Shown piece by piece: positions 1 to 9,686 of a stretch of 41,310 nucleotides of DNA (position 1 is the first letter of the stretch; every line of letters starts with the position of its first letter). Source of the stretch: Lacticaseibacillus camelliae DSM 22697 = JCM 13995 (GTDB taxonomy: Bacteria; Bacillota; Bacilli; Lactobacillales; Lactobacillaceae); the NCBI RefSeq assembly GCF_001311195.1, contig NZ_BBAJ01000016.1, positions 1 through 41,310 on the forward strand, read 5' to 3'. The position numbers were made by a program, and so were the translations under genes. Under the pieces are notes generated by a model. It made no database searches. It worked only from the letters and a program-made list of their open reading frames with translations, and was not told the DNA's origin.

Positions 1-7
1 TTTTTAT

Positions 8-96
8 GGAGAGTTGTCCGAGAGGCCGAAGGAGCATGGTTGGAAACCATGTATACGAGTTTACCCGTATCAAGGGTTCGAATCCCTTACTCTCCG
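8..96 (+). tRNA. tRNA-Ser (anticodon GGA)
   Basis: Cloverleaf with a 7-bp acceptor (GGAGAGT with ACTCTCC) and discriminator G. The anticodon arm CATGG/CCATG encloses the loop TTGGAAA, giving anticodon GGA. A long variable arm follows, as expected for a class II serine tRNA. CCA is not encoded. It is the first of four tightly spaced tRNAs, probably co-transcribed; the promoter lies outside the window. Confidence 0.95.
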
Positions 97-104
97 TTGA
101 GTAT

Positions 105-176
105 GGCCCGTTGGTCAAGTGGTTAAGACACCGCCCTTTCACGGCGGTAACATGGGTTCAAATCCCGTACGGGTCA
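105..176 (+). tRNA. tRNA-Glu (anticodon TTC)
   Basis: Acceptor GGCCCGT pairs with ACGGGTC including one G-U pair; the discriminator is A. Anticodon stem CCGCC/GGCGG holds loop CTTTCAC, anticodon TTC. The T-loop TTCAAAT is present. Only 8 nt separate it from tRNA-Ser, supporting one polycistronic tRNA transcript. Confidence 0.95.
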
Positions 177-181
177 CTTAT

Positions 182-254
182 GGAGGATTAGCTCAGCTGG
201 GAGAGCGTCTGCCCTACAAGCAGAGGGTCACAGGTTCGAGCCCTGTATCCTCCA
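182..254 (+). tRNA. tRNA-Val (anticodon TAC)
   Basis: Acceptor GGAGGAT pairs with ATCCTCC; the discriminator is A. Anticodon stem TCTGC/GCAGA holds loop CCTACAA, anticodon TAC. The D-arm (GCTCAGCTGGGAGAGC) and the T-loop TTCGAGC are canonical. Five nucleotides separate it from tRNA-Glu. Confidence 0.95.
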
Positions 255-267
255 TTTTTTTGCTTTT

Positions 268-341
268 GGTTCCATGGTCTAGTTGGTTAGGACGCCTGCC
301 TGTCACGCAGGAGATCACGAGTTCGAGTCTCGTTGGAACCG
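268..341 (+). tRNA. tRNA-Asp (anticodon GTC)
   Basis: Acceptor GGTTCCA pairs with TGGAACC; the discriminator is G. Anticodon stem CCTGC/GCAGG holds loop CTGTCAC, anticodon GTC. It is the last tRNA of the array; a strong terminator begins 10 nt downstream. Confidence 0.95.
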
Positions 342-350
342 TTCCACATG

Positions 351-385
351 AAAAAGCGTTCATCCTAGGATGAACGCTTTTTTTG
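351..385 (+). terminator. Intrinsic terminator of the tRNA array
   Basis: A near-perfect hairpin (AAAAAGCGTTCATCC, a 2-nt loop, then the complementary arm) followed by a T run. The A-rich left flank means it can also work on the minus strand, for the convergent membrane-protein gene ending at 390. Confidence 0.9.
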
Positions 386-389
386 ATGT

Positions 390-1031
390 CTAGCCGTGAA
401 TCCGAATAAAGATAAACGTCAGGTTCAAGATGATGCCTGCCCAACTAAACGGTAGCGGATTTGGTTTGATGCGGCGTGTATTGAGTACACTTGCCACGAC
501 CAGAAACGCTGCGCAGAAAGACAAAGTGAACTGTTGCATCCAGTAACCCATGCCAAGCCCTGCGAGCCCAAGTACCGCCAATAGCCATAGCGGCAGATTT
601 CCGGCCCATACGCAGAGCAGCAGTAAGCCGTTGATCAAGGCGAAAACGATTGGCGCAAGCGTGGTGAGACCTTGGGTTAGGTTTGCGCTTAACATGATTT
701 GAATGAAGGTCAGTTCAACCAGCCAACCGGTGATGGCCATCTTGGCACTCATCTTCTGAGTGGCCAACAGCCAGCCGAGTCCAACTTGGGCCAGTGCCAG
801 CGGCAAGAGCGCCCACTGACTGCTGCTGCCGATGATGGCAAGCGCGAGGGCCGCAATCGTCCACGGCGTTGTGCGGCTGGTGGTGCTCAAAGCGGCCAAG
901 ACGAGGGTCAGGCCAAGCAGGGCCAAAAACGGCCAGTCATGCCAGTTGAAGTTTGACAGGCTGAGCATTAGTGGCAGAGTCGCTGCCTGAAGAAAACGGC
1001 TGACGCTGAGCACACATTTTTGAATCGTCAT
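390..1031 (-). CDS. Hypothetical multi-pass membrane protein (213 aa)
   Basis: I do not recognise the family. The protein is strongly hydrophobic, with about seven predicted membrane segments rich in Leu, Ala and Trp and a short basic patch near the C-terminus (LNTRRIKPNP). No catalytic or transport signature is visible. I chose the ATG at 1031 because an AAAGG Shine-Dalgarno lies 9 nt upstream; an in-frame TTG at 1037 would leave only 3 nt. It converges on the tRNA terminator and is divergent from metK, with about 200 bp between them. It could be a small permease subunit or an integral membrane protein of unknown role. Confidence 0.6.
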   Translation of the reverse strand: MTIQKCVLSVSRFLQAATLPLMLSLSNFNWHDWPFLALLGLTLVLAALSTTSRTTPWTIAALALAIIGSSSQWALLPLALAQVGLGWLLATQKMSAKMAITGWLVELTFIQIMLSANLTQGLTTLAPIVFALINGLLLLCVWAGNLPLWLLAVLGLAGLGMGYWMQQFTLSFCAAFLVVASVLNTRRIKPNPLPFSWAGIILNLTFIFIRIHG

Positions 1032-1155
1032 AAGCAAATTCCTTTCATCATGTGTCCTATGATACCGAACAGGGCGATGCGGTGCAAAAGTAATTTGTGA
1101 TGGCCTGCAAAGGACGTTAGATTTAACCCTAACCCTGTGATAAGATTAGACAGTT

Positions 1156-1235
1156 GCAAAGAATTCCCGATGGGATCCAAGGCGGCGCGTCTTGGAGATG
1201 CCTTGTAACCGAAATTAAAGGGGGAAACAATTAAG
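1156..1235 (+). promoter_or_regulatory. S(MK) box (SAM-III) riboswitch upstream of metK
   Basis: The leader carries TTCCCGA (1164-1170), a GGATC element, a hairpin CCAAG/CTTGG, then the hallmark AGATGCCTTGTAACCGAAA (1196-1214) and a GGGGG Shine-Dalgarno (1220-1224) just before the metK ATG. In this class, SAM binding stabilises pairing of the SD with the upstream anti-SD and blocks translation; here TTCCC can pair with GGGAA around the SD. This class is known from metK leaders of lactic acid bacteria. A possible -10 (TAAGAT, 1141-1146) would start transcription near 1153, but its -35 is weak. Confidence 0.9.
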
Positions 1236-2420
1236 ATGCAAGAACGTCATCTATTTACCTCAGAGTCAGTCTCTGAGGGTCACCCAGACAAAATTGCAGA
1301 TCAGATTTCCGATGCAATTTTGGATGCGATGCTGGCGCAGGATCCGGATGCTCGTGTGGCGTGTGAAACGACCGTGACCACAGGGCTAGTCCTGGTGGTT
1401 GGTGAGATTTCGACCACTGCCTATGTTGATATTCAAAAAACAGTGCGTGACACGATTCGCCGCATTGGTTATGACAAGGAATCCGGGTTTGATCCGGACT
1501 CCGTCGGTGTGCTAACGGCGCTAGATGAGCAGTCGCCGGACATCGCGCAGGGGGTCGATGATTCCTACGAGGCGCGTGAAGGCGAAGATGATCCACTTGA
1601 TCGCATCGGCGCCGGCGATCAAGGTATGATGTTCGGGTACGCGATCAACGAGACGCCTGAGTACATGCCGCTGCCAATTGAGCTGGCACACAAACTGATG
1701 CAGCGGATCGCTAAGCTGCGCAAGGATGGGACCATTACTTACTTGCGCCCGGACGCGAAGGCGCAGGTCACCGTTGAATACGATGATCACGAAAAGCCGA
1801 TGCGCGTGGACACCGTTGTGGTGTCCACTCAGCATGATCCGGATGCCACCTTGGCCCAGATTCGCAAGGATGTCGAGGAGCAGGTCATTCGCGCGGTGAT
1901 TCCGGCCAACCTACTGGATGACAACACGAAAATTTATGTGAACCCAACAGGCCGGTTTGTGCTGGGCGGGCCCGAAGCGGACTCCGGTTTGACCGGGCGC
2001 AAGATCATCGTCGATACTTATGGCGGCTTTGCGCGTCACGGTGGTGGGGCCTTCTCTGGCAAGGATGCGACGAAAGTTGACCGGTCTGCCTCGTACGCGG
2101 CGCGCTACATCGCCAAGAACGTGGTGGCGGCCAAGCTGGCTGACAAGCTGGAGGTCCAGCTCGCCTATGCGATTGGGGTGGCTCAGCCCGTGTCGGTTTC
2201 GGTGGATTGCTTCGGAACAAACAAAATTCCTGAGGCAAAAATTGCCGAGGCCATTCGCGATAACTTTGATCTGCGGCCGGCGGGAATCATTAAAATGTTA
2301 GACTTGAAGCGGCCGATTTACGAGCAAACCGCCGCCTATGGTCATTTTGGACGTACAGATGTTGATCTGCCATGGGAACACCTTGATAAGGTGGCCGATT
2401 TGGCGAAGTACTTAGATTAA
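1236..2420 (+). CDS. metK: S-adenosylmethionine synthetase
   Basis: MetK makes SAM from methionine and ATP, releasing phosphate and diphosphate, in the cytoplasm as a tetramer. The 394-aa protein is full length for the family. It shows the N-terminal [20 protein letters not shown] motif (residues about 7-26), the [15 protein letters not shown]-binding segment (about 125-136) and the [17 protein letters not shown] phosphate-binding loop (about 269-285). The frame is intact. The start is the ATG placed just after the GGGGG SD of the S(MK) box, so translation should fall when SAM is abundant. A terminator follows; the downstream MFS gene has its own SD. Confidence 0.97.
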   Translation: MQERHLFTSESVSEGHPDKIADQISDAILDAMLAQDPDARVACETTVTTGLVLVVGEISTTAYVDIQKTVRDTIRRIGYDKESGFDPDSVGVLTALDEQSPDIAQGVDDSYEAREGEDDPLDRIGAGDQGMMFGYAINETPEYMPLPIELAHKLMQRIAKLRKDGTITYLRPDAKAQVTVEYDDHEKPMRVDTVVVSTQHDPDATLAQIRKDVEEQVIRAVIPANLLDDNTKIYVNPTGRFVLGGPEADSGLTGRKIIVDTYGGFARHGGGAFSGKDATKVDRSASYAARYIAKNVVAAKLADKLEVQLAYAIGVAQPVSVSVDCFGTNKIPEAKIAEAIRDNFDLRPAGIIKMLDLKRPIYEQTAAYGHFGRTDVDLPWEHLDKVADLAKYLD

Positions 2421-2430
2421 CGAGAAAAGA

Positions 2431-2466
2431 GGCGGCCGTTCCAGGATGCTGGGCGGCTGTTTTTTA
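2431..2466 (+). terminator. Intrinsic terminator after metK
   Basis: A 7-bp stem GCGGCCG/CGGCTGT (with G-U pairs) and an inner CAG/CTG pair, followed by six T. It lies between the metK stop and the SD of the MFS gene. Confidence 0.75.
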
Positions 2467-2484
2467 TGGAATGGAGAAATTATA

Positions 2485-3944
2485 GTGAGTAAAACCAAGC
2501 AAACCAACGTGGCAATCACAACAATCGCAATTTTCGTGGCGACGTTCATGACCGCGATTGAAGGCACAATTGTGGCGACTGCCATGCCCACGATTGTCGG
2601 TGACCTTCACGGCGTTCGCCTGATGAACTGGATCGTGTCGATATATTTGCTGACCAACGCGATGGCAACGCCAATCTACGGTAAATTTGCGGATAAAATT
2701 GGCCGCAAGCCGGTGTTTCTGCTTGGCTTGCTGATTTTTATCATCGGGTCTGCAGCCTCGGGGCTTTCCCAGTCTATGCCGGTCCTGATCATCTGCCGCG
2801 CTTTTCAGGGTATTGGTGCCGGCGCATTATGCCCGTGACCTTCACCATTATTGCGGACATCTATCCGTACGAAAAGCGGGCCAAAGTGCTGGGATTCAAT
2901 GGCTCGGCGTGGGGCATCGCGTCGGTGGTCGCACCACTGCTTGGTGGCTTCATTGTCGATTCTCTGTCCTGGCACTGGATCTTTTTCATTAATGTGCCCA
3001 TTGGCTTGATCACGATGGCGCTGATCGCGGTCTTTTTCCACGAGCAACACGAAACGGTACCGGCACCTGTGGATTACCTGGGGACGTGCTGGCTGGTACT
3101 GACGCTGCTGCTGTTGATGCTGGGCTTTCAGGCGTTAGCCGGGACCCATGGACTGTCTAGTTTTCTGGGCCTGCTCATTGGGGCGGGCATCACCCTGTGG
3201 TTGTTTGTTCGCCGTGAACGGCGCGCCGCCGATCCCATTATCGACTTGAAGCTGTTCAGCAATCGCCCGTTTGTCGTTGCCAACGTGCTGGCCGCCTTGG
3301 TGTCCGGAGTCGTGATCGGCTATGAGACTTATATGCCGATGTGGGTGCAAGGGGTCTTAGGCATGGCGGCGTCGTTTGGCGGCTTTGCCATCACCCCCAG
3401 CAGTCTGATGTGGGTCATCGGCTCCTTCGTTGCGGGACGTTGGCTGACTAAAACCGCGCCAAAACGGATCCTGACCTTTGCCCTGCTGGATATTCTGGTG
3501 GGCATCCTGATCCTGGCGCTAGTGCCCGAAAGCACACCGTACGTGGCCTTCTTGGTGATTGCTGGGGTGATGGGCTTTGGGTTTGGAATTGTCATCACGA
3601 CGACGACAGTTCGCGCGCAGGCGGTCGTGAAACCGGACGAGGTTGGCGTGGCGACCAGCTTTAACACGCTGTCGCGGACGCTAGGCCAGACGCTGATGGT
3701 GTCTTTGTACGGCGTGGTCCTCAACCTCCGCATGGCGCAGGGCGTTGCGGCCCACCCAGCAGTGAACATGGGGATGCTGAATCGGTTGATCAATCCGCAA
3801 ACCGCCGTTAGCCTGCCGCGTCACCTGTTGCCCGTGCTCCACGAAATTCTGTACTCTGGGTTGCATAACATTTACTTCTTTTCCGTGGTCATTGTCGTGT
3901 TGGGTTTGGTGTTCAACGCCTTGGATCGCTCGGGCAAGCAGTAG
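2485..3944 (+). CDS. MFS transporter, DHA2/EmrB-QacA type drug exporter (one frameshift)
   Basis: Proton-motive-force-driven exporter of the DHA2 family in the cytoplasmic membrane. Visible signatures: the acidic first helix MTAIEGTIVATAMPTI, the loop 2-3 motif GKFADKIGRKP, and motif C-like GIASVVAPLLGGFIVD in a later helix. The reconstructed length is 486 aa, typical of 14-TM members. I chose GTG 2485 because GGAG lies 8 nt upstream; the open frame upstream of it overlaps the metK terminator. The frame breaks near 2826: residues GIGAGA continue one frame over as (I)MPVTFTIIADIYPYEKRAK, explained by one missing base. The substrate cannot be read from sequence; resistance to drugs or bile is only a family-level guess. 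Confidence 0.85.
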
Positions 3945-3970
3945 AATTTGGCAGGCAGAATTATTGAGAG

Positions 3971-3999
3971 TTGTAATTTTAGTTTGAAGCCGTCATAAT
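3971..3999 (+). promoter_or_regulatory. Putative sigma-A promoter of the RpiR-type regulator
   Basis: TTGTAA (3971-3976) and CATAAT (3994-3999) are separated by 17 bp. They lie 28 bp before the TTG start at 4028. The match to consensus is fair. I saw no terminator between the MFS stop and this site, so read-through is possible. Confidence 0.5.
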
Positions 4000-4027
4000 A
4001 GAAGAAAAGGCTTTTGGGGGCGCTTCA

Positions 4028-4775
4028 TTGTTCTCTTACGAAAAATTACAGACGCTGAACGATATTGAGACGGCAATTTACAATTACGTCATCAAGCACG
4101 AGGCGGCAGTGGAAACCATGCCCATCCGGGAACTGGCCAAACACGCCCATGTTAGTACCGCTTCTGTCCTGCGTTTTGCCGAAAAAAATGGGTTACGACG
4201 GCTATGCCGAACTGCGCTTTGCGCTGAAGCAGGATCGTAAAGCAAAAGCGGCAGAGTTTCAGGCCACCACTTACGATACTTCGGTCCAACTGGCTGATTT
4301 TTTTCAACAAGGTGAATTCCGCCGATTTCAGTAAGTTAATTGACGAAGCGCTAGCCATGGTTCTAAAGGCGCCTTTGGTGATGTTTTTTTTGGGTTAGGG
4401 TCAGGGAACTCGCTTGCGCAGTACGGCGCACGCTTCTGGTCGAACGCGGGGAAAATTGCATTGCCTGTGTACGATCCATTTCAGCCCTTCCCGCAAAGCA
4501 GTCCGCTGCCGGCAGGGACGGTCTTGGTCGTGCTCTCGGTTTCCGGTGAAACGACTGAAACCATTGATTTTGTGAATAAGGTCCGGCCCGAAGACGTCAA
4601 GATAATTGCGGTGACAAATTCAGGCAACTCGACCATGGCCAAACTGGCCGACTTGACGATTGCGTACTTCATGCCCGAAATTAAGCACGCCTCGCTTAAT
4701 TTGACGACTCAGGTGCCGGTGGTCTACCTGATTGAGCTGATCGGTCACCGACTGGATGAGCTCAACCACCAGTAA
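4028..4775 (+). CDS. RpiR/MurR-family sugar-phosphate-responsive regulator (three frame breaks)
   Basis: Transcription factor with an N-terminal RpiR helix-turn-helix (ELAKHAHVSTASVLRFAEKMG, about residues 36-56) and a C-terminal SIS sugar-phosphate domain (FFGLGSGNSLAQYGARFW, then VLSVSGETTETIDFVN and AVTNSGNSTMAKLAD). The reconstructed length is 247 aa, normal for the family. Breaks sit at an A7 run (4182-4188, expected 6), a T7 run (4298-4304, expected 6) and a T8 run (4384-4391, expected 6). The four extra bases bring the gene back to whole codons. The start is TTG with GGGGG 7 nt upstream. Being directly upstream of the EIIC and phospho-glucosidase genes, it most likely controls them in response to a phosphorylated sugar. 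Confidence 0.85.
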
Positions 4776-4791
4776 ACATAACGATAGTCTG

Positions 4792-4823
4792 ACACCCGTT
4801 ACAATCCTGTAACGGGTGTTTTT
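4792..4823 (+). terminator. Intrinsic terminator after the RpiR gene
   Basis: Perfect 11-bp stem ACACCCGTTAC/GTAACGGGTGT with a 6-nt loop, followed by T5. It separates the regulator transcript from the PTS operon. Confidence 0.92.
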
Positions 4824-4826
4824 AAG

Positions 4827-4840
4827 TGAAACCGGTTTCT
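4827..4840. promoter_or_regulatory. Putative CcpA site (cre)
   Basis: TGAAACCGGTTTCT fits the cre consensus TGWNANCGNTNWCA except at the last base. It sits just upstream of the beta-glucoside PTS gene. A second, weaker match (TGGAAGCGGCTACA, two mismatches) lies at 4871-4884, inside the spacer of a possible promoter TTACGT-17-TAATAA. This suggests carbon catabolite repression of the operon. Confidence 0.65.
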
Positions 4841-4892
4841 TTACAGGCCTCAGGGGTAGCGCTTACGTGGTGGAAGCGGCTACACTAATAAC

Positions 4893-4928
4893 TGTGATGA
4901 GCGCATCACATTGATTTCGGCCGAAATC
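4893..4928. promoter_or_regulatory. Two palindromes upstream of the EIIC gene, candidate operators
   Basis: TGTGATG-AGCG-CATCACA (4893-4910) has 7-bp arms. GATTTCGGCCGAAATC (4913-4928) is a perfect 16-bp palindrome. They lie about 95-130 bp before the EIIC start and neither is followed by a T run, so they look like protein-binding sites rather than terminators. The adjacent RpiR-type regulator is the obvious candidate ligand (inference). Confidence 0.45.
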
Positions 4929-5022
4929 ATTCATATCGCAGGGTGACCTGCACAAGCGTTTAGCAATGATACATTGACTTGGCTGCCGAGTGAAATCGGC
5001 GGCAGAAAGATAGGTGAACATA

Positions 5023-6383
5023 ATGGGGGATTATATCAACCAAAAAGTTTTGCCTAAGATCATGAAGTTCACGAGCACCCGTCCGATCACGGCCTTGAAG
5101 AATGGCATGATGTACACCATTCCTTTCATCATCGTGGGGTCCTTCTTCCTGATTTTGGGTTCGTTGCCTGTTGAATCATGGGCAAACTGGATGAACAGTA
5201 CCGGCTTGGTTCCGTACTTCAACCAGATTTATAACTTTAGTTTTAACATCATGGCGCTGATTGCCGTTACCGGGATCGCGTATGAATGGGCACGTGCTGA
5301 AAAAATCGATCCGCTGGCTTCAGGGATCACCGCGCTGCTGTCATTCCTGATCGTGCTGCAGCCTTCTAACCCAATCGTTAACCAGGCTGGCAAGACCATC
5401 GTCACCAACTCCCGTGGGATCACGGGCTGGATCGATACCGGCTTCTTAGGCGGTAAAGGGATGATCGCCGCGATCATCATCGGCCTTTTGACCGGCTGGA
5501 TCTATTCCTGGTTCGTTAAGAACAACATCACCATCAAGCTTCCTGATTCAGTGCCAGCGAACGTCGCTAACTCGTTCATCGCGCTGATTCCAGCCGCCGT
5601 TCTGCTGACCGGCTGGGGCCTGGTTTACATGTTCTTCGATCACTTTGCCCACGAAGGCATGCTGCAGTGGCTGTACCAAGTTATTCAGACACCACTGCAA
5701 GGGCTGACTGATTCCTTCGGCGGGGTCCTGGTTGTTTCCCTGCTGATCACGTTCCTGTGGTTCTTCGGGGTTCACGGGTCCGCGATTATCTCTGGTGTTA
5801 TGACTGGGATCCTGATGTCCAACTCAACTGATAACGCTGCGCTGTTCCACTCAGGCAAGGCGCTGACGGTTGCTAACGGCGGCCATATCTTCACGCAGGC
5901 GCTGCTGGACCAGTTCGGGACTGTTACCGGTGCTGGTATCACCGTTGGGCTGCTGTTCTACATCCTGTTCTTTGCGAAGTCCGATCAGTTGAAGGCGTTG
6001 GGTACTTTGGAAATTGCCCCAGCGATCTTCAACATCAACGAGCCATTCCTGTTCGGGATTCCGCTGGTTATGAACCTGTTCTGGCTATTCCGTTCATGGT
6101 TGTCCCTGCACTTTCCATGTCGCTCACTTACTTTGCGATTAAGCTTGGGATAATTCCACTATTTAACGGGATATATGTGCCGTGGACCACACCGGCAATC
6201 TTCTCTGGGTTCTTGGTCGGCGGCTGGCGCACTGCCCTGTGGCAGGCTCTCATGCTGGCCATGTCCTTCGCGGTTTACTTCCCATTCATCCGCACCTACG
6301 ACAACACGTTGTTGAAGCAGGAGCAGGAGAAGTTGGCTGAGGAAAACAAGGAAAAATCTGATACTGCAACGGCTCAGGCTTAA
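5023..6383 (+). CDS. PTS EIIC component, lactose/cellobiose family (one frameshift)
   Basis: Membrane permease domain of the phosphotransferase system that carries a beta-glucoside across the membrane during phosphorylation. Hydrophobic helices run throughout; typical EIIC-Lac/Cel features include LKNGMMYTIPFIIVGSFFLI near the N-terminus, FLWFFGVHGSAI mid-protein and FNINEPFLFGIPLVMNP in the substrate loop. The reconstructed length is 453 aa. One C is missing near 6075 (MNP-VLAIPFMVVPALS expected). The start is ATG 5023 with AGGTG 6 nt upstream; GTG 5014 is the alternative. No EIIA or EIIB gene is present nearby, so they must be supplied from elsewhere. The 6-phospho-glucosidase downstream suggests a beta-glucoside such as cellobiose as substrate. 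Confidence 0.9.
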
Positions 6384-6409
6384 TGCTGAACTAGTCTAAT
6401 TAGTTCTTA

Positions 6410-6452
6410 AGCGTCCGGATCCCGTGGATTAAACACCGGGCTTCGGGCGCTT
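6410..6452 (+). terminator. Hairpin between the EIIC and glucosidase genes, weak terminator
   Basis: AAGCGTCCG pairs with CGGGCGCTT (one wobble), followed by a mixed T/G tract TTTGTTTGTTG. The T tract is imperfect, so it may only attenuate or protect the mRNA rather than end transcription. Confidence 0.5.
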
Positions 6453-6462
6453 TGTTTGTTGA

Positions 6463-7917
<1,455 letters not shown>

Positions 7918-7928
7918 GAGGCGGGCGT

Positions 7929-8852
7929 ATGAAAACATTCGTCGGATTTGACGTCGGCGGGACGACCATCAAATACGGTTTAGTCTCGGCGGCAGGCAAA
8001 ATTTTAGATCACGGGTCGTTTAAAACGCTCAAGCGCGCGTCGAGCAACGTCAACAAAATGGTCGGTGTGGTCACCGCTTATCAAAAGCAGCAGGTCATTG
8101 ATGGCGTGGGGGTCGATGCCCCAGGAATTGTCGACAAAGATGGTTACATGATCACCGGTGGGGCCATTGACAGCTTTTACCGGTACCCACTGGGGAAGAC
8201 CCTTCGCGACAAGCTGAAGCTGCCTGTCAAGGTCGAAAACGATGCCAACGCGGCCGCCATTGCCGAACGCTGGCTGGGCAACGCCAAGGATGTCGACGAT
8301 TACGTCTGCCTGGTTTTGGGCACAGGCATCGGCGGCGGCCTTGTCCTTAATGGGGACGTCTATCGCGGTGCGCATGGGATGGCCGGTGAAATTGGCTGGA
8401 GCATCACGCATGACTTGGATTTTCGCGACGACCTGGAAGGGGTTTCGCTGAATTATGCGGCTTCGGTGGTCACCGGGCTGGTCCGGCGCTACAATCTGTC
8501 CCTTCAGCACTATGACCCCAAAGCCAAGCCGGAAAAAGACGCCGCTCAGATCATTGCGCTGGCGCACGAGGACGATATGATCGCCCTGCCGGTGTACAGC
8601 CAGTTCTTGAGCGATGTGGTCGTGATGCTGATGAACCTGATTGGCACACTCGATCCTGAGCGGATTTTGATCGGCGGCGGGATCAGCCAAAACGACACGT
8701 TCATGCAGGACCTGCAGGCGCGGTTTGACGAGTACATTGCCCGCCACCGCGGACTGAATGAGGCCCGCAAGAGTTTTCCGTACAAGATCATGCCGGCTGG
8801 GCTGCGCAACAACGCAGGCCTGATCGGGGCGGTTTATCCGCTGACCCGGTAA
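7929..8852 (+). CDS. ROK-family sugar kinase, probably glucose or beta-glucoside kinase
   Basis: ATP-dependent hexose kinase. The 307-aa intact protein has the N-terminal phosphate loop FDVGGTTIKYGLV (about residues 6-18), the catalytic region VENDANAAAIAE (about 101-112), and LGTGIGGGLVLNGDVYRGAHGMAGEIG (about 131-157, read in pieces). The cysteine cluster of zinc-binding ROK proteins after the GEIG motif is absent. No DNA-binding domain is present, so it is a kinase rather than a NagC-type repressor. Placed directly after the 6-phospho-beta-glucosidase with an AGGAGG SD, it most simply phosphorylates the glucose released by that enzyme. A BglK-like role on intact beta-glucosides is the alternative. 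Confidence 0.85.
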   Translation: MKTFVGFDVGGTTIKYGLVSAAGKILDHGSFKTLKRASSNVNKMVGVVTAYQKQQVIDGVGVDAPGIVDKDGYMITGGAIDSFYRYPLGKTLRDKLKLPVKVENDANAAAIAERWLGNAKDVDDYVCLVLGTGIGGGLVLNGDVYRGAHGMAGEIGWSITHDLDFRDDLEGVSLNYAASVVTGLVRRYNLSLQHYDPKAKPEKDAAQIIALAHEDDMIALPVYSQFLSDVVVMLMNLIGTLDPERILIGGGISQNDTFMQDLQARFDEYIARHRGLNEARKSFPYKIMPAGLRNNAGLIGAVYPLTR

Positions 8853-8854
8853 CG

Positions 8855-8900
8855 CAAAAGGATCCAGACTTCCTGGGGAGGAGGTCTGGATCCTTTTTTT
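8855..8900 (+). terminator. Strong terminator after the beta-glucoside operon
   Basis: AAAGGATCCAGAC pairs perfectly with GTCTGGATCCTTT around a G-rich loop, followed by T7. The A-rich left side may also end transcription of the convergent PAP2 gene. Confidence 0.93.
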
Positions 8901-8918
8901 GTCCGGCATCGAAGGCCG

Positions 8919-9614
8919 TTATTTTCGTGAGTTGGCCTTGTGCTGAGGACCGGCCCAGCCGGTGGGCCCCACGGCGGTCAGCCACGGGTACATCAGCCAC
9001 CACAGCAGCATCAGGCCGGCCAAGGCAGAGCTCCAGCCGGCGAACACATCAGTGGGAAAATGGACTTGCACATAAATGCGCGAAACGCCAATGAGGATGA
9101 TCATCACCGTTGAGAAGCCGACCAGAAAGTGGCGAGCGCGCGGCAGCGACACCAGGCTGAGCGCGATCAGGATGACAGTCCCGTAAAGCAGCATTGAGCC
9201 GCTGGCGTGCCCGGAGGGAAAACTCCAGCCCCCGGCAGTAGTCAGCGGGGTGATCCTTGGGTCTTGAACAAACGGGCGTGGCCGGCGAATCCAGTTTTTG
9301 ATGATGTGGTTGACTAAGCTCATCAGGCAAATCGAAGCAAAGGCGAACCAGGCATAGCGGCGCCGCCTGAAGTAAAAGAGGACGGCGGCGACAATCAGGC
9401 CCACGATCACGACCACCGGCGGGTCGCCCAGGTTGGTGATCACCAGCACAATGGCGGTCAGCCAGGTCGGGCGGTACGCGGTGACCACTTGGACGACGGC
9501 ATGATCAACGGTCGAGATCCATGCGGCGTGCGTGATGACGCCGCTTAAAAGTGGGATGAAAACCGCTAAACTGACCGCGGCTATAATCAGCGGATACACA
9601 GGACGTTTTTTCAT
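8919..9614 (-). CDS. PAP2-family membrane phosphatase
   Basis: Integral membrane lipid-phosphatase of the PAP2/PgpB superfamily. The three-part active site is visible: KNWIRRPRP (motif 1), PSGHASGS (motif 2) and SRIYVQVHFPTD (motif 3, catalytic His). About six hydrophobic segments surround these, and the N-terminus has a basic-then-hydrophobic signal anchor. Family members dephosphorylate undecaprenyl diphosphate, phosphatidylglycerophosphate or diacylglycerol phosphate; the exact substrate is not readable. The start is uncertain: ATG 9614 gives a typical MKKRP N-terminus but has no SD, and in-frame ATG 9632 also lacks a properly spaced one. The frame is intact. It is divergent from leuS. Confidence 0.88.
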   Translation of the reverse strand: MKKRPVYPLIIAAVSLAVFIPLLSGVITHAAWISTVDHAVVQVVTAYRPTWLTAIVLVITNLGDPPVVVIVGLIVAAVLFYFRRRRYAWFAFASICLMSLVNHIIKNWIRRPRPFVQDPRITPLTTAGGWSFPSGHASGSMLLYGTVILIALSLVSLPRARHFLVGFSTVMIILIGVSRIYVQVHFPTDVFAGWSSALAGLMLLWWLMYPWLTAVGPTGWAGPQHKANSRK

Positions 9615-9651
9615 AATAATGAATTTTAGCATACTTCCGTGGGGATGCCGC

Positions 9652-9680
9652 TTGTTTCAACCTTAGGATTTTGCTATGAT
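9652..9680 (+). promoter_or_regulatory. Promoter of the T-box-leuS transcript
   Basis: TTGTTT (9652-9657), a 17-bp spacer, then TATGAT (9675-9680) preceded by TTGC. Transcription should start near 9687, at the beginning of the T-box leader. Confidence 0.75.
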
Positions 9681-9686
9681 TGACGC

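Noticed and set aside
4182-4188. Programmed frameshifting or transcriptional slippage at A/T runs
   Set aside because: Real slippage sites are rare and gene-specific. Here similar breaks occur in 19 unrelated genes, together with G/C deletions that slippage would not repair.
6096-6383. Separate small EII gene after the EIIC ORF
   Set aside because: It is the C-terminal part of the same EIIC protein; adding one C near 6075 joins the two into a full-length permease.
8004-8909. 301-codon open frame on the minus strand
   Set aside because: Shadow of the ROK kinase gene, which has intact phosphate-loop and catalytic motifs on the plus strand.
9614-9632. TGCTAAAAT as a -10 giving a leaderless PAP2 mRNA
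   Set aside because: No acceptable -35 lies at 16-18 bp, so I do not claim a promoter; the start of this gene remains uncertain.
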